From contig NC_053419.1 of NCBI RefSeq assembly GCF_016859285.1, forward strand, positions 15,672,501 through 15,736,500: a stretch of 64,000 nt of DNA. Reading direction: 5' to 3'. Within the stretch, counting starts at the first letter, position 1, and each line of letters begins with the position of its first letter. Made by a program: the position numbers and the translations under genes. This document shows, piece by piece, positions 12,601-27,647 of the stretch. The DNA comes from Xiphias gladius (lineage: Eukaryota; Chordata; Actinopteri; Istiophoriformes; Xiphiidae). The notes below the pieces were generated by a model that was given only the letters and a program-made list of their open reading frames with translations, made no database searches and was not told the origin of the DNA.

Positions 12601-15600
12601 TTACTAATTTGACCTCTTCTCTCTCCAGTAGCTTTGTCCTTTCTCATCTCTCTCATCTCTCCTCCTGTTGCTTTCTGCAGGTATTTCTGCCCCTGGTGCT
12701 GCAGAGTCTGGATCTGTGACTGCAAACAACCTACTGCCCCCATGATCCTTCTCAACACCCGCTGCTTAAATTATTATGATGATCATTATTATTATATTTA
12801 GTGTTATTTGTATTATTATTCACCTTATTTTTATAATCATTAGTTTTATTATTAGTCTCATTATCATTTTACATCTTTATGTGGTACCTGTACTGTGCTA
12901 TGTTCTCTTTCCTCCCTTCTGCCCCCCCTTTCCCTCTCAACCCAGCTGGTCGAGGCAGACAGCCGCCCACCATGAGTCGGATTCTGTTCAAGGTTTCTAC
13001 CTGTTAAAAGGGAGTTTTTCCTCACCGCTGTCGCCAAGTGCTTGCTCATGGGGGAATGTTGGGTCTCTGTAAATGTCACTACAAAGAGTAAGGTCTACAC
13101 CTGCTCTATATGAAAAGTTCTCTGAAATAACCTCTGTTATGATTTGACGTTATATAAATAAAATTAAATTGAAATTCAATTGAATTACTGTGCAACTGAA
13201 TTGTGGTGCAACTTCCTCTGCAGTGAGCCTAGATAAAATCACTTCATGCTAATGTCAGAACATACACCAATTAAAGTGAACTGTATAGACAAAAACTAAG
13301 TACAAAGTGTGATATTGTACATGTAACTCCAAAGGGGTTCATTCAATTTTTTTAAATTAAAATGATTATTATTTAATATTAAATTACATTAAAGATTATT
13401 ATGCGTATTTGATTAAAAAAAATAGAAAATATCAACTGAATAAACATCACCCAGAGCACTGGAATAGTGACATCTTGTGGGCACTTGAACTGACTGCATC
13501 CCAGACAGTCCACCCAGTTTGTTGATTTGTCAGTGAGGAACATTCCTTGACCCTGAATGGGCCAGGAACATCACAGCAGTTCGAGCAGGCTTTCTCTTGA
13601 GACTTTTTTTTTTTCTGTAATCAGCTGCTTTGTTAGTTTGTATCAGTGAGGCTTTGACAGCAAAGCTGAATAAACAGGGGCAGGAAGCAGAAGCTCCAGT
13701 GCAGGTGGAGAGGAGGAGACAGGCAGCAGGCCTGTGCTGTGACTCCCTGGAGTCCTCTGTATGAAAACTACCAAACAGGAAGGACTGCTGAATGGAGCAC
13801 TCAGTCCTGCCCAGTGAAGGATTGCACCAGAATGCAGTCTGCTAGTCCTGCTGATATAACCCTTGTATCTCTGACACGGGCTAATGAATGGAGCCACATA
13901 AACAGACCTACCAAACTAGCATGTTCCTTCACAACTACTTACATTCCTGTATTTCAGTCGCTCCAGAAAAACATTTCTAATTACATAAATTCAAGCCAAA
14001 CGGCAAAGAGAAGGGAAAACAGGACATAGGAAAGCATGGATGAGTAGTTTAGTCAGCTTCCTCTCCACATACACTGCAACAATGAGACACCAGCTTTTAT
14101 ATTTCTCTTTTAGAACAAAATGGAGAAAAAAAGGAAGTTTAAAATATAAGCAAATCATTTATCAGTTTCAAAAGGAAGTCTGACAATCTCCAGGTGTTCC
14201 CTGATTTAATCAACATCTACTGTCTTGTGTCATTTTGCTTTTAAATGGAGTCTGAATTTTCCCAGAAATTAATCATCAGTCTTGAGACTCTCTTTGTAAA
14301 GAGGCATCTTTCCTTGTTTGAGTCAACTGTGCTGAATGGTCTGACAATAGCAGCAGGCCCAGTGGCTATGTTTGGACAGCAACACAGTCATACCACCTTG
14401 GAAACACAAAGGACTTCACCTCCCTCCCCTGAGGGCCATTACTTCTGATTGTGGCCACAAGGTCAGCCTGCAGACCTTCCTAAAGGACGAGGCCCTGCCC
14501 CGCAACCCCTTGCTGGCTTCACTACATATCCTGAGTTCACTGCTATGACAACCGCCAGCACAACATTTGCTGTGCACTGAAAGCAACAATAGGAATGAAA
14601 ATTATAGCAGCAAGCAGCAATACACTGATGGAGCACCAGACTAACAATTAAGTCCTGAAGGCAAAAAAAGGTAATTTAAAAGTTTTTGTTTTTCTTCTGA
14701 GAGTTCAGAGAGTTTACTGTTAGAGAAATAAATATGGAACATTCATCTTCATAGTAAGGGTTTGTTAAAAAATGAAACTTTTAAACTCAAGGCCACCATC
14801 AAAACAACATTATGTGGACCGTTTTGGAGAGTGGACCTTTCTGCATTTGTTGAGTTTTTTGCATGTGAAAGCAGTTTCAAAAGGTTTTTTGTTTGTTAGA
14901 TTATGTAAAAAAAAAAAACCCAAAAAAACAAAAAACTGGTTAATTACACAATCAGGATCAAGAAACAAACGGAAAAAAGGATCACACACTTTATAGTGTT
15001 GCAAATGTTTCTGTTTAGCTATTGTGAAAATTCTTGCTCTACTAAACTAAAAAATTATAAAGTATTTATATTATAATTCATACAAGAAAATCACTGAGAA
15101 GGAAGAAAAAATTAGATAAAGCAAGGAAATTTGGAACAAATAATATCCCTCCACATGTCCTACTGCCTCCTACCACTATGAAATGTTATGTCATTTTAGT
15201 AAGTAAGAGTAAATTAGATTAAATATTTTGTTTTGTTAACAAAGAGCCTATGATAAAACTGCTTAAGAACAACTTAAGATCAAATCTGGCCCAATGTGGG
15301 TTAAAGTATTATCTGCTTCAAAGTGGCAAACTCAAAAAATTAATTGATCCATATTTTGGAGTTTAAACTGAACTCACTTGGTGGTTTCAGACACGGCTGG
15401 GTAACCTCCAGATTCCTCTTCACTCTTCCTCCATCTCCACATTTCTAGTGAGGGGGTAAGGACAACTTATCAACAACAAGAGAACAACGAATCAACGAAC
15501 CCAAAAGGTCACAATGTCAAAAGTTCCTAAACTGCATTTAAGCTTCAGTATATTGATCATGCTGGAGATGAAGAGAGGCCTCCATCGACAACAAAGCGCC

Positions 15601-18600
15601 AGTGGCATGAGAAAGTTCGGGTATCCCTGGTCGAAATTTCTGTTACTGTGAATAGTCAAACGAGTAAAAGATTAGCTGATGTCCAAAAGGCACAAAGTTA
15701 TATATGACACATTTCTATTTTAAGCAAGATTACTTTTTATTTCCATCTTTTACAGTCTCAAAATAACAAAAAGGAAAACGTCCCGAAACGAAAGTTTGGG
15801 CACCCTGCATGATCAGTACTTAGTAACACCCCCTTTGACAAGTATCACAGCTTGTAAATGCTTTATGAAGACGCTAAGCGTCTTTCAGCTCTTGTCTGAG
15901 GGATTTTCGCCCACTCTTCCTTAGAAAAAGCTTCCAGTTCTGTGAGTTTTTTGGGCTGTCTTTGCATGCACTGCTCTTTTGAGGTCTATCTACAGATTTT
16001 CGATGATGTTTAGGTCAGGGGGTCTGTAAGGGCCTTGGCAAAACCTTCTGCTTTGCACCTCGTGAGGTCATCAATATTGGATTTTGAGGTATGTGCAGGA
16101 TCATTATCCTGATGTAGAAGCCACTTTCTTTTCATTTTCAGCTTTTTTACAGGCAGTGTAATGATGGTGAAAATTCTCTGGTATTTAATTGATCCATCCA
16201 TCCCTCTACCAGTGAAATGTTCCCCGTGCCACTGACTGCAACACGAGCCCAGAGCATGATCAATCCACCCCCATGCTTAACAGCTGGAGTGGTGTACTTT
16301 TCATGAAATTCTGCACCCTTTTTTCTCCCAACATATCATTGCTCATTGCAGCCAAAAAGTTCTATTTTAACTTCATCAGTCCACAGGACTTTTTTTCCAA
16401 AATGCATGAGGCTTGTTTAGATTTTCCTTTACAAAACTTCTGACGCTGCGTTTTGTGGTGAGGATGAAACAAAGGTTTTCTACTGATGACTCTTCCATGA
16501 AAGTCATACTTATTGCCCGTGTCACTGCAAAGTAGAAGAGTGCACCACCACTACAGAGTCTGCTAAATCTTCCTGACGGTCTTTTAAAGTCAAACGGGGG
16601 TTTTGATTTGCCTTTCTAGCAATCCTAAACACGCTAAAGCTCAATACAAAATGATGTAGACCACCAAAGGGAAATTCTAATATAGGTTATGTTTTCTTAA
16701 TGCATATTTAAACAGCTTTACTAATTTCAATGTAATATTTTACTCATAAATAAAAGCATTTTCATTTGACATGGTTTTGTGTGCTATGTCAAAAATAGTT
16801 GATGAATTCCTACCTCACTGTAGCAGAGTTTGACAGAGCATTCCAGGTCCCATGTGGTGGTCGTCAGCTCTTGGAGCTGGTCTAAGGAGAAGCTGAGTCG
16901 GGTGCTGTTGGAGCAAGAATTTGAGGAGCAGGCCTCTAGAATGAAGGGCAGCTCTTTCACTACGGGGCACGAGCCCTTGGAGCGCACAAAGCAGCTGATC
17001 ACCTTGATGGTCAAGACAATATCCCCTAAAGTGTGCCCTGAAATCTACAGGAGACAGAGGATGGGATAAGGGATAAAATAAACTGCTATAGAATGGTAAA
17101 AGCACAAGAATCTGTTAAATCAGTTAAGTGTGGTGAAGCACTACATGCTAGAGTAAAACTGCAGTAAAATGATTTGAAATGTTTCGTACAGACTAACCAA
17201 TAAAACTTTCATATATATTATGTATATTATGTACACTACATTTAGCGTTAAATACAGCTAAGAGGGTAAAGATTTCTTACCTCTGCATAAATTCTCTTGT
17301 CACTCTGTACTTTGGTGTTAGGGTCCAAGGGAGAACGGTAGTCTGGGGAGGTGTACAGCTGCATCAACAGAGGCATCTGATGAGGGGCATTAGTTGTAAT
17401 GGTAATGACTGGGTCTGGTACTATTTCTGTAGCTGAGAGAGAAACGGAAACAAAAAATATACCATATTCATCAGTTTTATCACGGTTAATGTGCTTTTTT
17501 GTCTTAAAGAAACCCTCAAAAGTGCCATACAAATCGCAGCACAGCACACTGTGTATGTACAATAATACATTTCATGTGATGATGGTGATGATGATGGTGA
17601 ATATTACTTTTACTATTATTATAGCAGTCATTATCCCCCTGATTTGTGATCTCACCGCTGGCATTATGTAACATGTATTTCGTTGGGTCTATAAATGTTT
17701 ACCGTTTATTGTCTTACCTGAAGGGTCATTTTTTACAAGGACCAGTAAAATTGTAGAGTCCGCTGGTCTGAGTTCAGTATAGCTGGTAAAAGTACTGACT
17801 TTAAAAATATCCAAAGCCTTCCTTTGCACATCGTCTGCATTGTCACTGGTCAGTGTATATGAAGGCGGGATTCTGTGTGTGATGGTGGGCAGCAGGATGT
17901 CATTGTTAGACTGTAGAAAGAGAAGGCGAGTTCAGATAAATCAGTAGTGATGTAGAGACTGTGTTGTTCAAGTATTATTATGTGTAAGCAATCTGTTGAC
18001 TTTGTGGAGTGGAGTCTTTGTCCTCTGAATAAATCCTGTCTCACGCGTGGTTGTGGTACAATAAATATGATAAATCTATGAGCTTTAATTACTGGAGTGT
18101 GTCCATGTGTAAACTTACACCAAACTGGGTGTATTGCGGATTGAGGACAATCCATGTGGTGCCCTGAGGACCTCTCAGGAACACCCTGATCTTCTTTGTG
18201 TCCACGCGAAGTGATACATTGCTGGAATATGGAGAATCAAAAATTACGTGAGAATGTTTGCCAACAAGGAAAGCAAATGAATACATAAGATGCTATGTCT
18301 TGTGAATCTCAAGGTTTACCAAATGCTGGCATTCTCTGGGATGTTTATGATGTGAAGCTCAGCTTCATCACCAGGGTTCTGCTGCTGCGGGGAGCAAGAT
18401 GTGAACGAAGACGCCAAAGGGATTTTTTCTATCTTCATAAAGTGCTTCTCTGTTGCATCTTCATTTTTAAGTATGCAGTTGCGAGAGCCAGGCTTGGTTC
18501 CTGTAAAACCACAAATATTAATTTTCCATCACTGTTCAGTCATTGTTTGTAACACAAAATGACATGGCAGTGGAATTTATAAGTAAAAAATGATTTCCGC

Positions 18601-21600
18601 ATGCATAATCCCATTTATTAAAGAAAACAACAGCTCCATAAAATGGACTACTAGCACTTTTGTTTTAATACTTAGTTGTGGCAGTGGCATAATGGCTACA
18701 ATAACCAATAAGCAATTATAGCCTGTTATTTAAATTAATTTAACAGGGTAGTTTCACTGAGACGTATGCTCTTAGAGACTATTTCTGTTAAATGAACTGA
18801 CATTTCAGTTTACAGTGTTTTACTTGGTGGCCATTGCTGGGGAGTCTTAGTCCAGTCCGCAACAGGAGACCAAACTGAGAGGGCAGACACATTAGCACCT
18901 TGCCTTTCTGTCTGTGGAAGATATTCCCGGAGTAGTGTCATGGGAGAACACTATGTTCAGCCTTTGACCAAATAATGGTGATGGACTGTTCACAGCTGCA
19001 CCCTGGTGCAATGCTCAAACACCTACACACATTTTGTTTCAAAACACTATGCTTGAAGTGGGGGTGATTAAAGTTCCCCGCAGCACCTCATATACCCTCA
19101 CCACACCGATAACCAAATACACAGAGCAGTGTTTAAATACCCAACGGAATATTTGAGCCATATTTGAGAAGTAGTGGTACTGGAGTGGTTTGAGAAAATC
19201 AGAGTATATTGCAACCAAGTTGAATCCATGCTGACCGCGACTGCGCCCTTTGCACAACAGAAACTACCAGCTTTTAGCAACTGTCTTTCAGGCCAATATG
19301 GGCTGAGTAATTTGGATGCAGTATCCCTCCAAGCTACTTCTAGTTAATACAAGTCCTGACTGGCTTTTAGCTGGACAACTAGAATTTAAAAGTAGCTCCC
19401 TTAAAACTGATTAAAACTCCTCTTTTGCACTAGCAATAGCATGGCATGAATTTCAAATCACAGACATTCAAAAAACCTGAGGGACAGGTACATATTTTCT
19501 ACTCTGCTACTCGGTAAGCCTTCAACTGGGCGACACTGCACAAGTCTGTGCAATTACTTGTGTAGTAATTGCACAGACTTTTTGAAACGCACAGCCTCCG
19601 CAAGTTCACCTAACACCCCAATACTGCCCAAGAGATACAACAAAATAGCGATGTAAACTGTTCTCCTGCTTGAATAATTTTAATGCACGTGTGGACTGTG
19701 AGTTAAAATCTAAAACTAAGTTTGGCTGGAAAACAAAACGCATTTAAAATGAGAAAAGAGCAATATGCCACTGGCAGGCAGCCAACCCATCACCTACAGT
19801 AAGTCCCTGTAATTGATAGACCTGGAGAAGAACAGACAATCATAAAGAGAGAGATTAAAACTAAATTCCTCCAAAACACTGTGCAAAACACTGGACATAA
19901 AAGCAGCCACCACTATTCCAGCATCGCCACCGTTCACTCCTATCTTAACCCATGTCACACCTCTGCTTTGGCTCAAACCGCCATAAGGAGGCTTTGTTAG
20001 GAAATAATTGTGCTTGCATTGAGCCTCCTGCTGCTACTGCTGCTGGCAAAAATAGCCAATAATATCCTTATGTCCAGCCTTTGCTCACTTTAATTCAAGG
20101 TGTTTTTGTGCCTCAATCTTCAGCATTTTTGGCCATTTGTCAATGGCTTGTCTTTCCAAATTTTCTTGTCATATGCAATGATGTCTTGTCAGCACTGGTA
20201 GTATTGAGCTGAGTCCCCAGCTCGTTATTTTTCTCAAGCTAAGGATTTGCACTGATTACATGAGTTTTCAACACATGGCAAGCTTGTCAATGTCCACTCT
20301 GTAAATGCTCATCATCTGATCCTGCATACTGTGAGTTATAAGTTTTCTGGTTTGAAATAAAAAGTTCAAAGCAACATATTTGATTTCTTTTTATTTATTT
20401 AACTCTATGTGTGTATCTGTTGTGAAAAATCTGTCCACGGTACACATTAAGAAGCAATGTATAACGAGTGTGCTTTTGAGGTCCTCGGGCTTGTTTTTTC
20501 CTACAAACTGACTTGAAAACAGTAGAAATAAGTGTGTTGATGACATACAGTAATAGAAGTGCTTTCTGTGAAAATTAAAATGTAAAAATCAAAAAAGAGA
20601 AGTGGCATATGCAGGCACTGAAAAACACAATGTGGTCCCCTTTTATATACACTTAAGAGAGGGTTAGTGATGAATTTTATCAAGAGCTCTGGAAACAACC
20701 CTGCATCTTTGATTACTGTACTGCAGGCTCACTGTAGAGTTATGTAAGCTGGAGATGTATGTTTTGCCGGCTGTAATTACTTTCTCTCTTCAGCACCAAA
20801 AATATTGTTTTAAACCAAACAAAAATGCAGATAGCATATTCCAGATAAACATCACGGGTGATAAATCTGAGAAACTTCTGGGCAGGAAGAAAGTCCTTTA
20901 CAGTATTGCGATGATTTGACGGACTATAATGCTGTTTCACATGCATGCTCATTTCATATGTATGCCATGTTACCAGATCTTGCAATTGACTCCCTCCAAA
21001 CTGGCAAATAATGCCCACAAATTAATTAGGAAAAACCCCTAATGTTAATTAAATATCAACGAGGTTATATAAGTAATTCTCACCTGTTGTTCCTGTGGAT
21101 GAGATTGCTCTCAGATTTCGGACTGTGGTGAATGAAGTCACACCACCAAACGTCTGTCTTGCCCACTTGACTAGCTCCTCATCTTGAGTGGGGAAGTCTT
21201 GCTTGTGGACATTGTTGTGATGTTGATTACCGTGTAGGACAATTGTGGAGTTATTGTTCAACTGGAAAGTAGAGCCCAAGTCATGTCAATTAGTTTCATT
21301 ACAGGCAATGCAACAGTTCCTAAAGGCATGAGTCTGTCTATTACCCATTTCTGCAATAACACAGAACTGACTGAGTCAGCTTTATGTTTATTTATATTTA
21401 CCTCATATCTGCTCAGATTTTGTCATATCAAACTTGTTTGCCCATCGCTTTCATTCTCCTCTAGTTCTTTTTCTAACCCTCCACCCAACTCTCCCTCTAT
21501 TCTCTTAGCAGGGTCCTGTTAAAAAGAAATGTTTATTATGGTTAAGTGTCCACGAGTCCAGTTGCACAACCCTGTTGGAGCCAAGGTCTTTCCTTTGCTT

Positions 21601-24600
21601 CCTGAGTGGGGCCAGGAAATGGGCCCTTTTTTAGCTTCGTGCGTCACCGCAGTCGGCTGGAATCTGGCTCCATACAAGGTATAAATATATATATACATCT
21701 ATCCCATAGACTAGACACTGCTGTTTCCTCGTCTGGACCAATGGGAAATAATGGAGTTTACATTAAGCTTTGCATGAATAAGAAGGCAGGGGAAGGCGTT
21801 AGGAATAGAGGAGTGAGTACTGTCTACAGTAGGCTTCTAGCCTGTTAGACCAAAAATAAAAAAAGCACTCATAAATAACAATTCAGTGTTGCAGTTTTAT
21901 TTTGGGCTCAACCTTCAGTGGATTTTAATCTACTCTGATTTGTCGTTCTCTTCTTATGCAGTCCAAAGGCTGAAGAGGAAAATAAAATGTTGCACAAGTA
22001 GTGCACCTCTTAATTTTGTAGACACTGGCATTTACACTCAAGAGCCGCTCATTTTCTGTTTTACAGAACAGAAAAGTGAGAACATCCACCACAAATGGTT
22101 TTCAGAAATCTCTTATTTCAGGTGAAATTTTTGAGCTTTAAAATGTGCACCACATGTACAGTGTGATGCATCTTTACTGGATTCTGACTCAACAAACTAT
22201 TCAGCCTTCCTTGTCTGTGAAAATAAGTAGGGCGGTGGTGTGCTGAGTAATTTTAGAAAGGACTGTTTTTTTTCATCCTGTTAGTGTTTATCAAGCGTGT
22301 TTAAATAATGAAAATCACTCTCCTGACCTGCCTAGTGTGTATAACTATTTGTATGTTTGTTTTTGTCCTTGCGTCACAAAGTGAGACCAAAAAAAAGGTG
22401 AAAGCCAAGTAAGCCTGAGGGAGTCATTGGTCTTTCTACATGAATATTTGATTGATATGGGATCAAAAATAGCGTGAAGGGAAACGGCAAAAATAAAAGA
22501 AGGAAAGCCAGTCTTGAGAGACAGGGGAAGGCGCGAAAAGCAGGAAGAACAGGGGAAATAACAATCGTAATCATTCTGATGATTAGGGTAGAATTTAAGT
22601 CAGATTGGTCTCTGTGAAATCTCTGGAAAAATGGTTTGATATTCTGCAGGCCCAGAGTAAAGTTCAAGGAACTCAAAGGTGTTTTAAGTGAAAACAGCAT
22701 CTTTATCTACTGCAGATTACAGCAAGTTCTGATGATACTTGGTTCCCATCAGCCTGTCCTGGGATTGATTCATGAGTTCCAGATGCTGGGCTCCATCTTT
22801 TCACCTGATCATTAACATTAGATTCTTTCAAAGAAGGTTATCTATTTAATGGTTGTAAGTATATTATAAGTGAGTGCTGTATACTATACTGATACTATAC
22901 TAACATGTGCTCATTTTGTAACAAACTGTTACATAATATCCTGAAAACAGTATGAAGACTGACAAGACTTTATGGGTGAAAATATTGCTGTCCCCAAGTG
23001 TTTTTTAAAACAACACTGTGCACTCAGGTCAGCTATGGGAGGCCAGCAAGAGCTGTGATTGTGACACTGAGCCAAGCTGTCAAGTTGGTGACCAACTTTC
23101 GCAGACGCTGCACAGATGATGTTCCTCTTACACTGCAATCTGCAGTAAAACACTATTATCCCCCAGTGATACTGCTCATCCCATGAAAACATCCTGTGGT
23201 CGCAGGCAATGTTGTCCAGGCTCTTGACAGGACATGATACAGGAGGTGGTATCACACTGCTGTCAACATATCAGCAACTGATGACGTTCCTGTAAATATT
23301 TCATCATTGTGATTGGTCACCTGTGATTTTATTTTATTTATTCACGTATTTTTTATGTGTTAGCCTGTTAACTATGTCTACAAATAATTTACAATACAGC
23401 TGACCATTTTTCAAGCATATCATAGCTTTTTAACACACGTTTCGCCTGTCTTCCAGTGGTTTCAATTCACGTCAATATGAAAGTACAGTGACACATACTG
23501 GGTGATCAGCAGAGTTAACATTAGTTCATCTTTAGTTTTGTGTCAGCATGAAATTATTTTTTTTGGGTTGAAGCAGTTGAAAAGGTACCATTGTAAGAAC
23601 GACTTCCAAGTGATGCATTCATGTTCAAACGTGGAAGAGGAGCATCAAGCTAAAACGTTGTAATAGAGACGATGTGAATTTGATAGCTTCTTCTACTCCG
23701 AGTGTTCCCTAGACTCTTTCAAACAGTTCACTGTAAATGTTTAAAAGCACAATGATAATGTAAGGTTGTGGAACGAAATGAAGATGATAAAATCTTCACT
23801 ATCATTCTTCCTTCCTCAAGGAAGTTTTAAATCTCATTTTAACTTCAATTCTATGATATGAACTGACACCAGTGACTGCAAAGAAGGTAAGAGAAACACA
23901 ATCAAGAGAAGTGCTCCAGTAATTTGTACAAAACCTAAACTCTGACAGGGGAAATAGCAAAAGAGGTTGAACCTGCTTACTTCACGGACTGATAAGCTTT
24001 GGCAAATGCTCAGCAGTGATGTAACCTATTTGTAGTTGGGATAAAACTGGTTTCTTTAACAAATGGAGATGCTTAATGGTTTAACTATTCAAAGTCCTGA
24101 CCAAACTGAAACTAATCAATGTTAGGTGATGATCACAAACAGATTTAGAATTAATACTACAGTTTAGGCAGTCTCACTTATGCAAACACATAAGTTATTT
24201 TTAATATAATTTCGTGTTTAAGACAGGCTATTTAGTGGATTGTTTCAATAACAGTATCTTTGTGTTTGATTCACGTTAGGTTAATCACCAAGGCCAATTT
24301 AAATTAAAAAAACAGTTTGACAAACCACAGTAACCAGTAACTGTGACCACCAGTGCTACATTTTTGTCCTCATAACATTATTATTCCTCTATTTCATTAA
24401 ACACTCAAGCAACTGAATAAAAGTTGTTTTGCGGCCCCTTAGATTTAATTCACATATTCATTTAATCTGAGAAGTGTGTAAAAGTCAAAATCTTAAAAGT
24501 CTTTGGAACATTAATTTTAAGGCCAATGGCATCAGCCCCTCTCATTGCTGGCCACTTTAAAACTTCTCTTACCGATTTTATAGTGTGGATGATTAAAACA

Positions 24601-27549
24601 CACACAAACAAAAAAAAAAACAAAAAAAAAAAAAACTGCCTCATACAGAACAGCCGATATCTATGAAAAAACAACTTAGTTCACTGTCTCTCTAAACAGG
24701 CCCAAAGAACTGCACAGCTGTGGCAGTTTGACTGTTTGCAACCAGCTGGCACTGGACACATTACTGAAAAAATAACCACTTATAATGGTGTCCCTACAAC
24801 CTTTTAATTTTTCGTGATTAGTTAATATTTGTTAAACAACCTTGTGTATCAACAGCAAACTGCAATGTAATGGAGTGATGGATACATGGGAAAAAGAGTG
24901 ACCAATGAGCTGAAGTTAGTGGTAAAATGCATGACCAGTATTTTATTTCCCTTCCCGAAATGTACCCATCCCGCACCCGGAAAAGTACTAGGTTTGAGCA
25001 CAGCCTGAATGTTAATATAGAAAGACAAAGAGACTTTTACTCACATAAATGTTAACATCTGCGCTGATGTTGTATAGACCATAAACTGTGTCTGGCGATG
25101 TGAGGATAAGGTTCATGGGCTTGGCATTGGTCATCTCGAGAGAGAACATCTTGTCATCCTGAGAGGAAAATAATTGTGTTACTTGAAATCTTACCTCACA
25201 TCAGGACAAAAATTGCAATTGGCATGTTGTCAGTCAGTTACCCACACACATGTATTGTATTCATATTAAGTTTACATATTTACAGTGTCACTCATCTAGC
25301 TGCAGACTCAATGCTGCTTAAATTAGCACCTTCTATTCTTGTGTGAAAGCGGAATAGTTTGGAGTTTATGACTGTGTTGTATGCAGAGACGGTTCAGCAG
25401 TGGTGTAAATCTCCAGGTGGAAAACTGGGACTGATTAGGAAGACAAAAAAAATCAAAGTGGCACAACAATTCACTCACACTACAAAGCCATCCATATGGG
25501 AGCCACTGTGCTGTCGATAATGAGTTTTTTGGTAAGTGTACCATGCTGAGTGTATGCTGTGTTATACAAACGAAGCAATAAAATTAAAAAAAAAAAAAAA
25601 AAAAAAATTGTGAACTTTATGCTTGATGCTCCTATAAGTGTTAATTGTGCTATCATATGGCACAGTGCAAGGATAACGATCTGTGCAATCTTGTCAACTG
25701 GAAACACAATAGCTATCATGAATCCTGCCTTTATGACAGGCTCCATTAAAATGTAATATTTTGCTGAGATTCATACTTTACTGCTAAGATTAAAAATTAA
25801 AAACATCATAAATATGTGAATTAGGCATTTTATAAAGTGTGACAAAAAAAATTGTGAGATCTAAGCCATATATATAACAAACTAATGCAGAGTTAACAAA
25901 GTAACAGTAAGTATTTTGACTTTTATGCACAGAATCACAATGTACCAGTATCCTGACTTCAAGTTACTATTTGTTTTCTATGTAAAAGATACAGTTATTC
26001 CCCAATATGCAAGCGTCCCCATCTGGCATGGTGTATCATTAAATGAAGAGACCTCAAGTTGACACTGCAGAGAGACATTTTGCTTGCAGCACCAAGTTTA
26101 AAAATAGTTCCAACTGCAGTTTAATTCTGTACAAGTCTGATTCCTTTTCTACCCTATTGCAAAAATCAGTGGGGGATATGACAATTATCCTTGTTTTTGC
26201 AACTATGAAATGTCAACACATGCATCTCATCCAGAAAAAGCAGTGCCTGTCTTTTGAGGAGGGTTTGGAGATAGGCAGGAAGGAAGCTGTCTTTGCTGTC
26301 TGTCTCGTTTGACACAGACTTTAATGAGGTCACGCAGCATGGTTCTATTATCAAGTAGCACAAACGTTCACTTACACTTCTACGTAGCACACAACAAGAT
26401 AAAAAAAAGTCAAAAGAAAATCAAAAGATATCAAAATTAATGATTTATCTGATGTGCAATGAGCTGCTTTTTTAAATTTTATTTAAGCTTTATGTCTTTA
26501 TCATATTAAAACTATGGGAAACAGTGTTACAATACTCTCGAGTAATGACAAAAATATGAGTAAAAACAGTACAATCACACTATGACATTAAAAAAAATAA
26601 TACTGATAATAAGAATTTGGAGAAGCCTATTGTGTCACTTAGAGTTTTTTCAGATATAGTATTTCTATTATCATTTTATGTATTTTTTATAACTTGCAAC
26701 CCAGTGTACTGCCACATATGACAGATCCTGATGGTATTTACTGCGTATACTGTACATAAAACTCCATTAACATCATTTAACACATAATGTAATACCTCAT
26801 TAACCATACTTTCAGGTTAACCCAGGGTTAGATTCCATAATCACCAGCACAGTCACTCCAGGAATCAGCCTGAATTACCATTCTCCATATGTGCGCTGGG
26901 TAAAGCTCGTACAGTTTATCTTTATGGATGTAAGTGGTGGTGAGTAAATCTTTTCACAGTGGAATAATAAGTCTGAATTTAGAGACTTTTTTTTTTTTTT
27001 CAAGACAGACTTAATTCCAATAAATCCTAGATCTAATTACTTTGACTTCTGCAATAGCCCCAAGATAATTGGGTTTAGAAAAGTGAAAGAGTCATGGATT
27101 TGAAATCAGTTCAATTTTATGACTCAATGCATTAGAAATGAATGAACAGCTTTAAAATAGCTTGGAAATATCTCTCCAGAGTGAGACTTTTGCGGAAATC
27201 TAACATTCATATATACACATTTCTGCTTTCATCCATCATGCCTTTTAACAAATACTCTTTCTATTATTTTTGAAGTCTTTCAGAGCACAGCCTGTTTGGG
27301 AGACAATGAGCTTCCTGGGAAAATAGTATGAATTCCTAATATTAAATTAATTTACTTGCTACCTGATGTTGCCAGAGCATTATCCGAGAGAATTGTGACG
27401 AGCTCAGGCCTGAGATTTTAAAATTTTCAGACTGGTACAGAACAAATTAGGTGTAAGGAGACCGTCCACAAATTGCATATGAGCAAAACACAGATGCATT
27501 TGCAAGAGAAGCGCACACGCAGAGTGCAATGGACAGACGGATCTATCAT

Positions 27550-27647
<98 letters not shown>

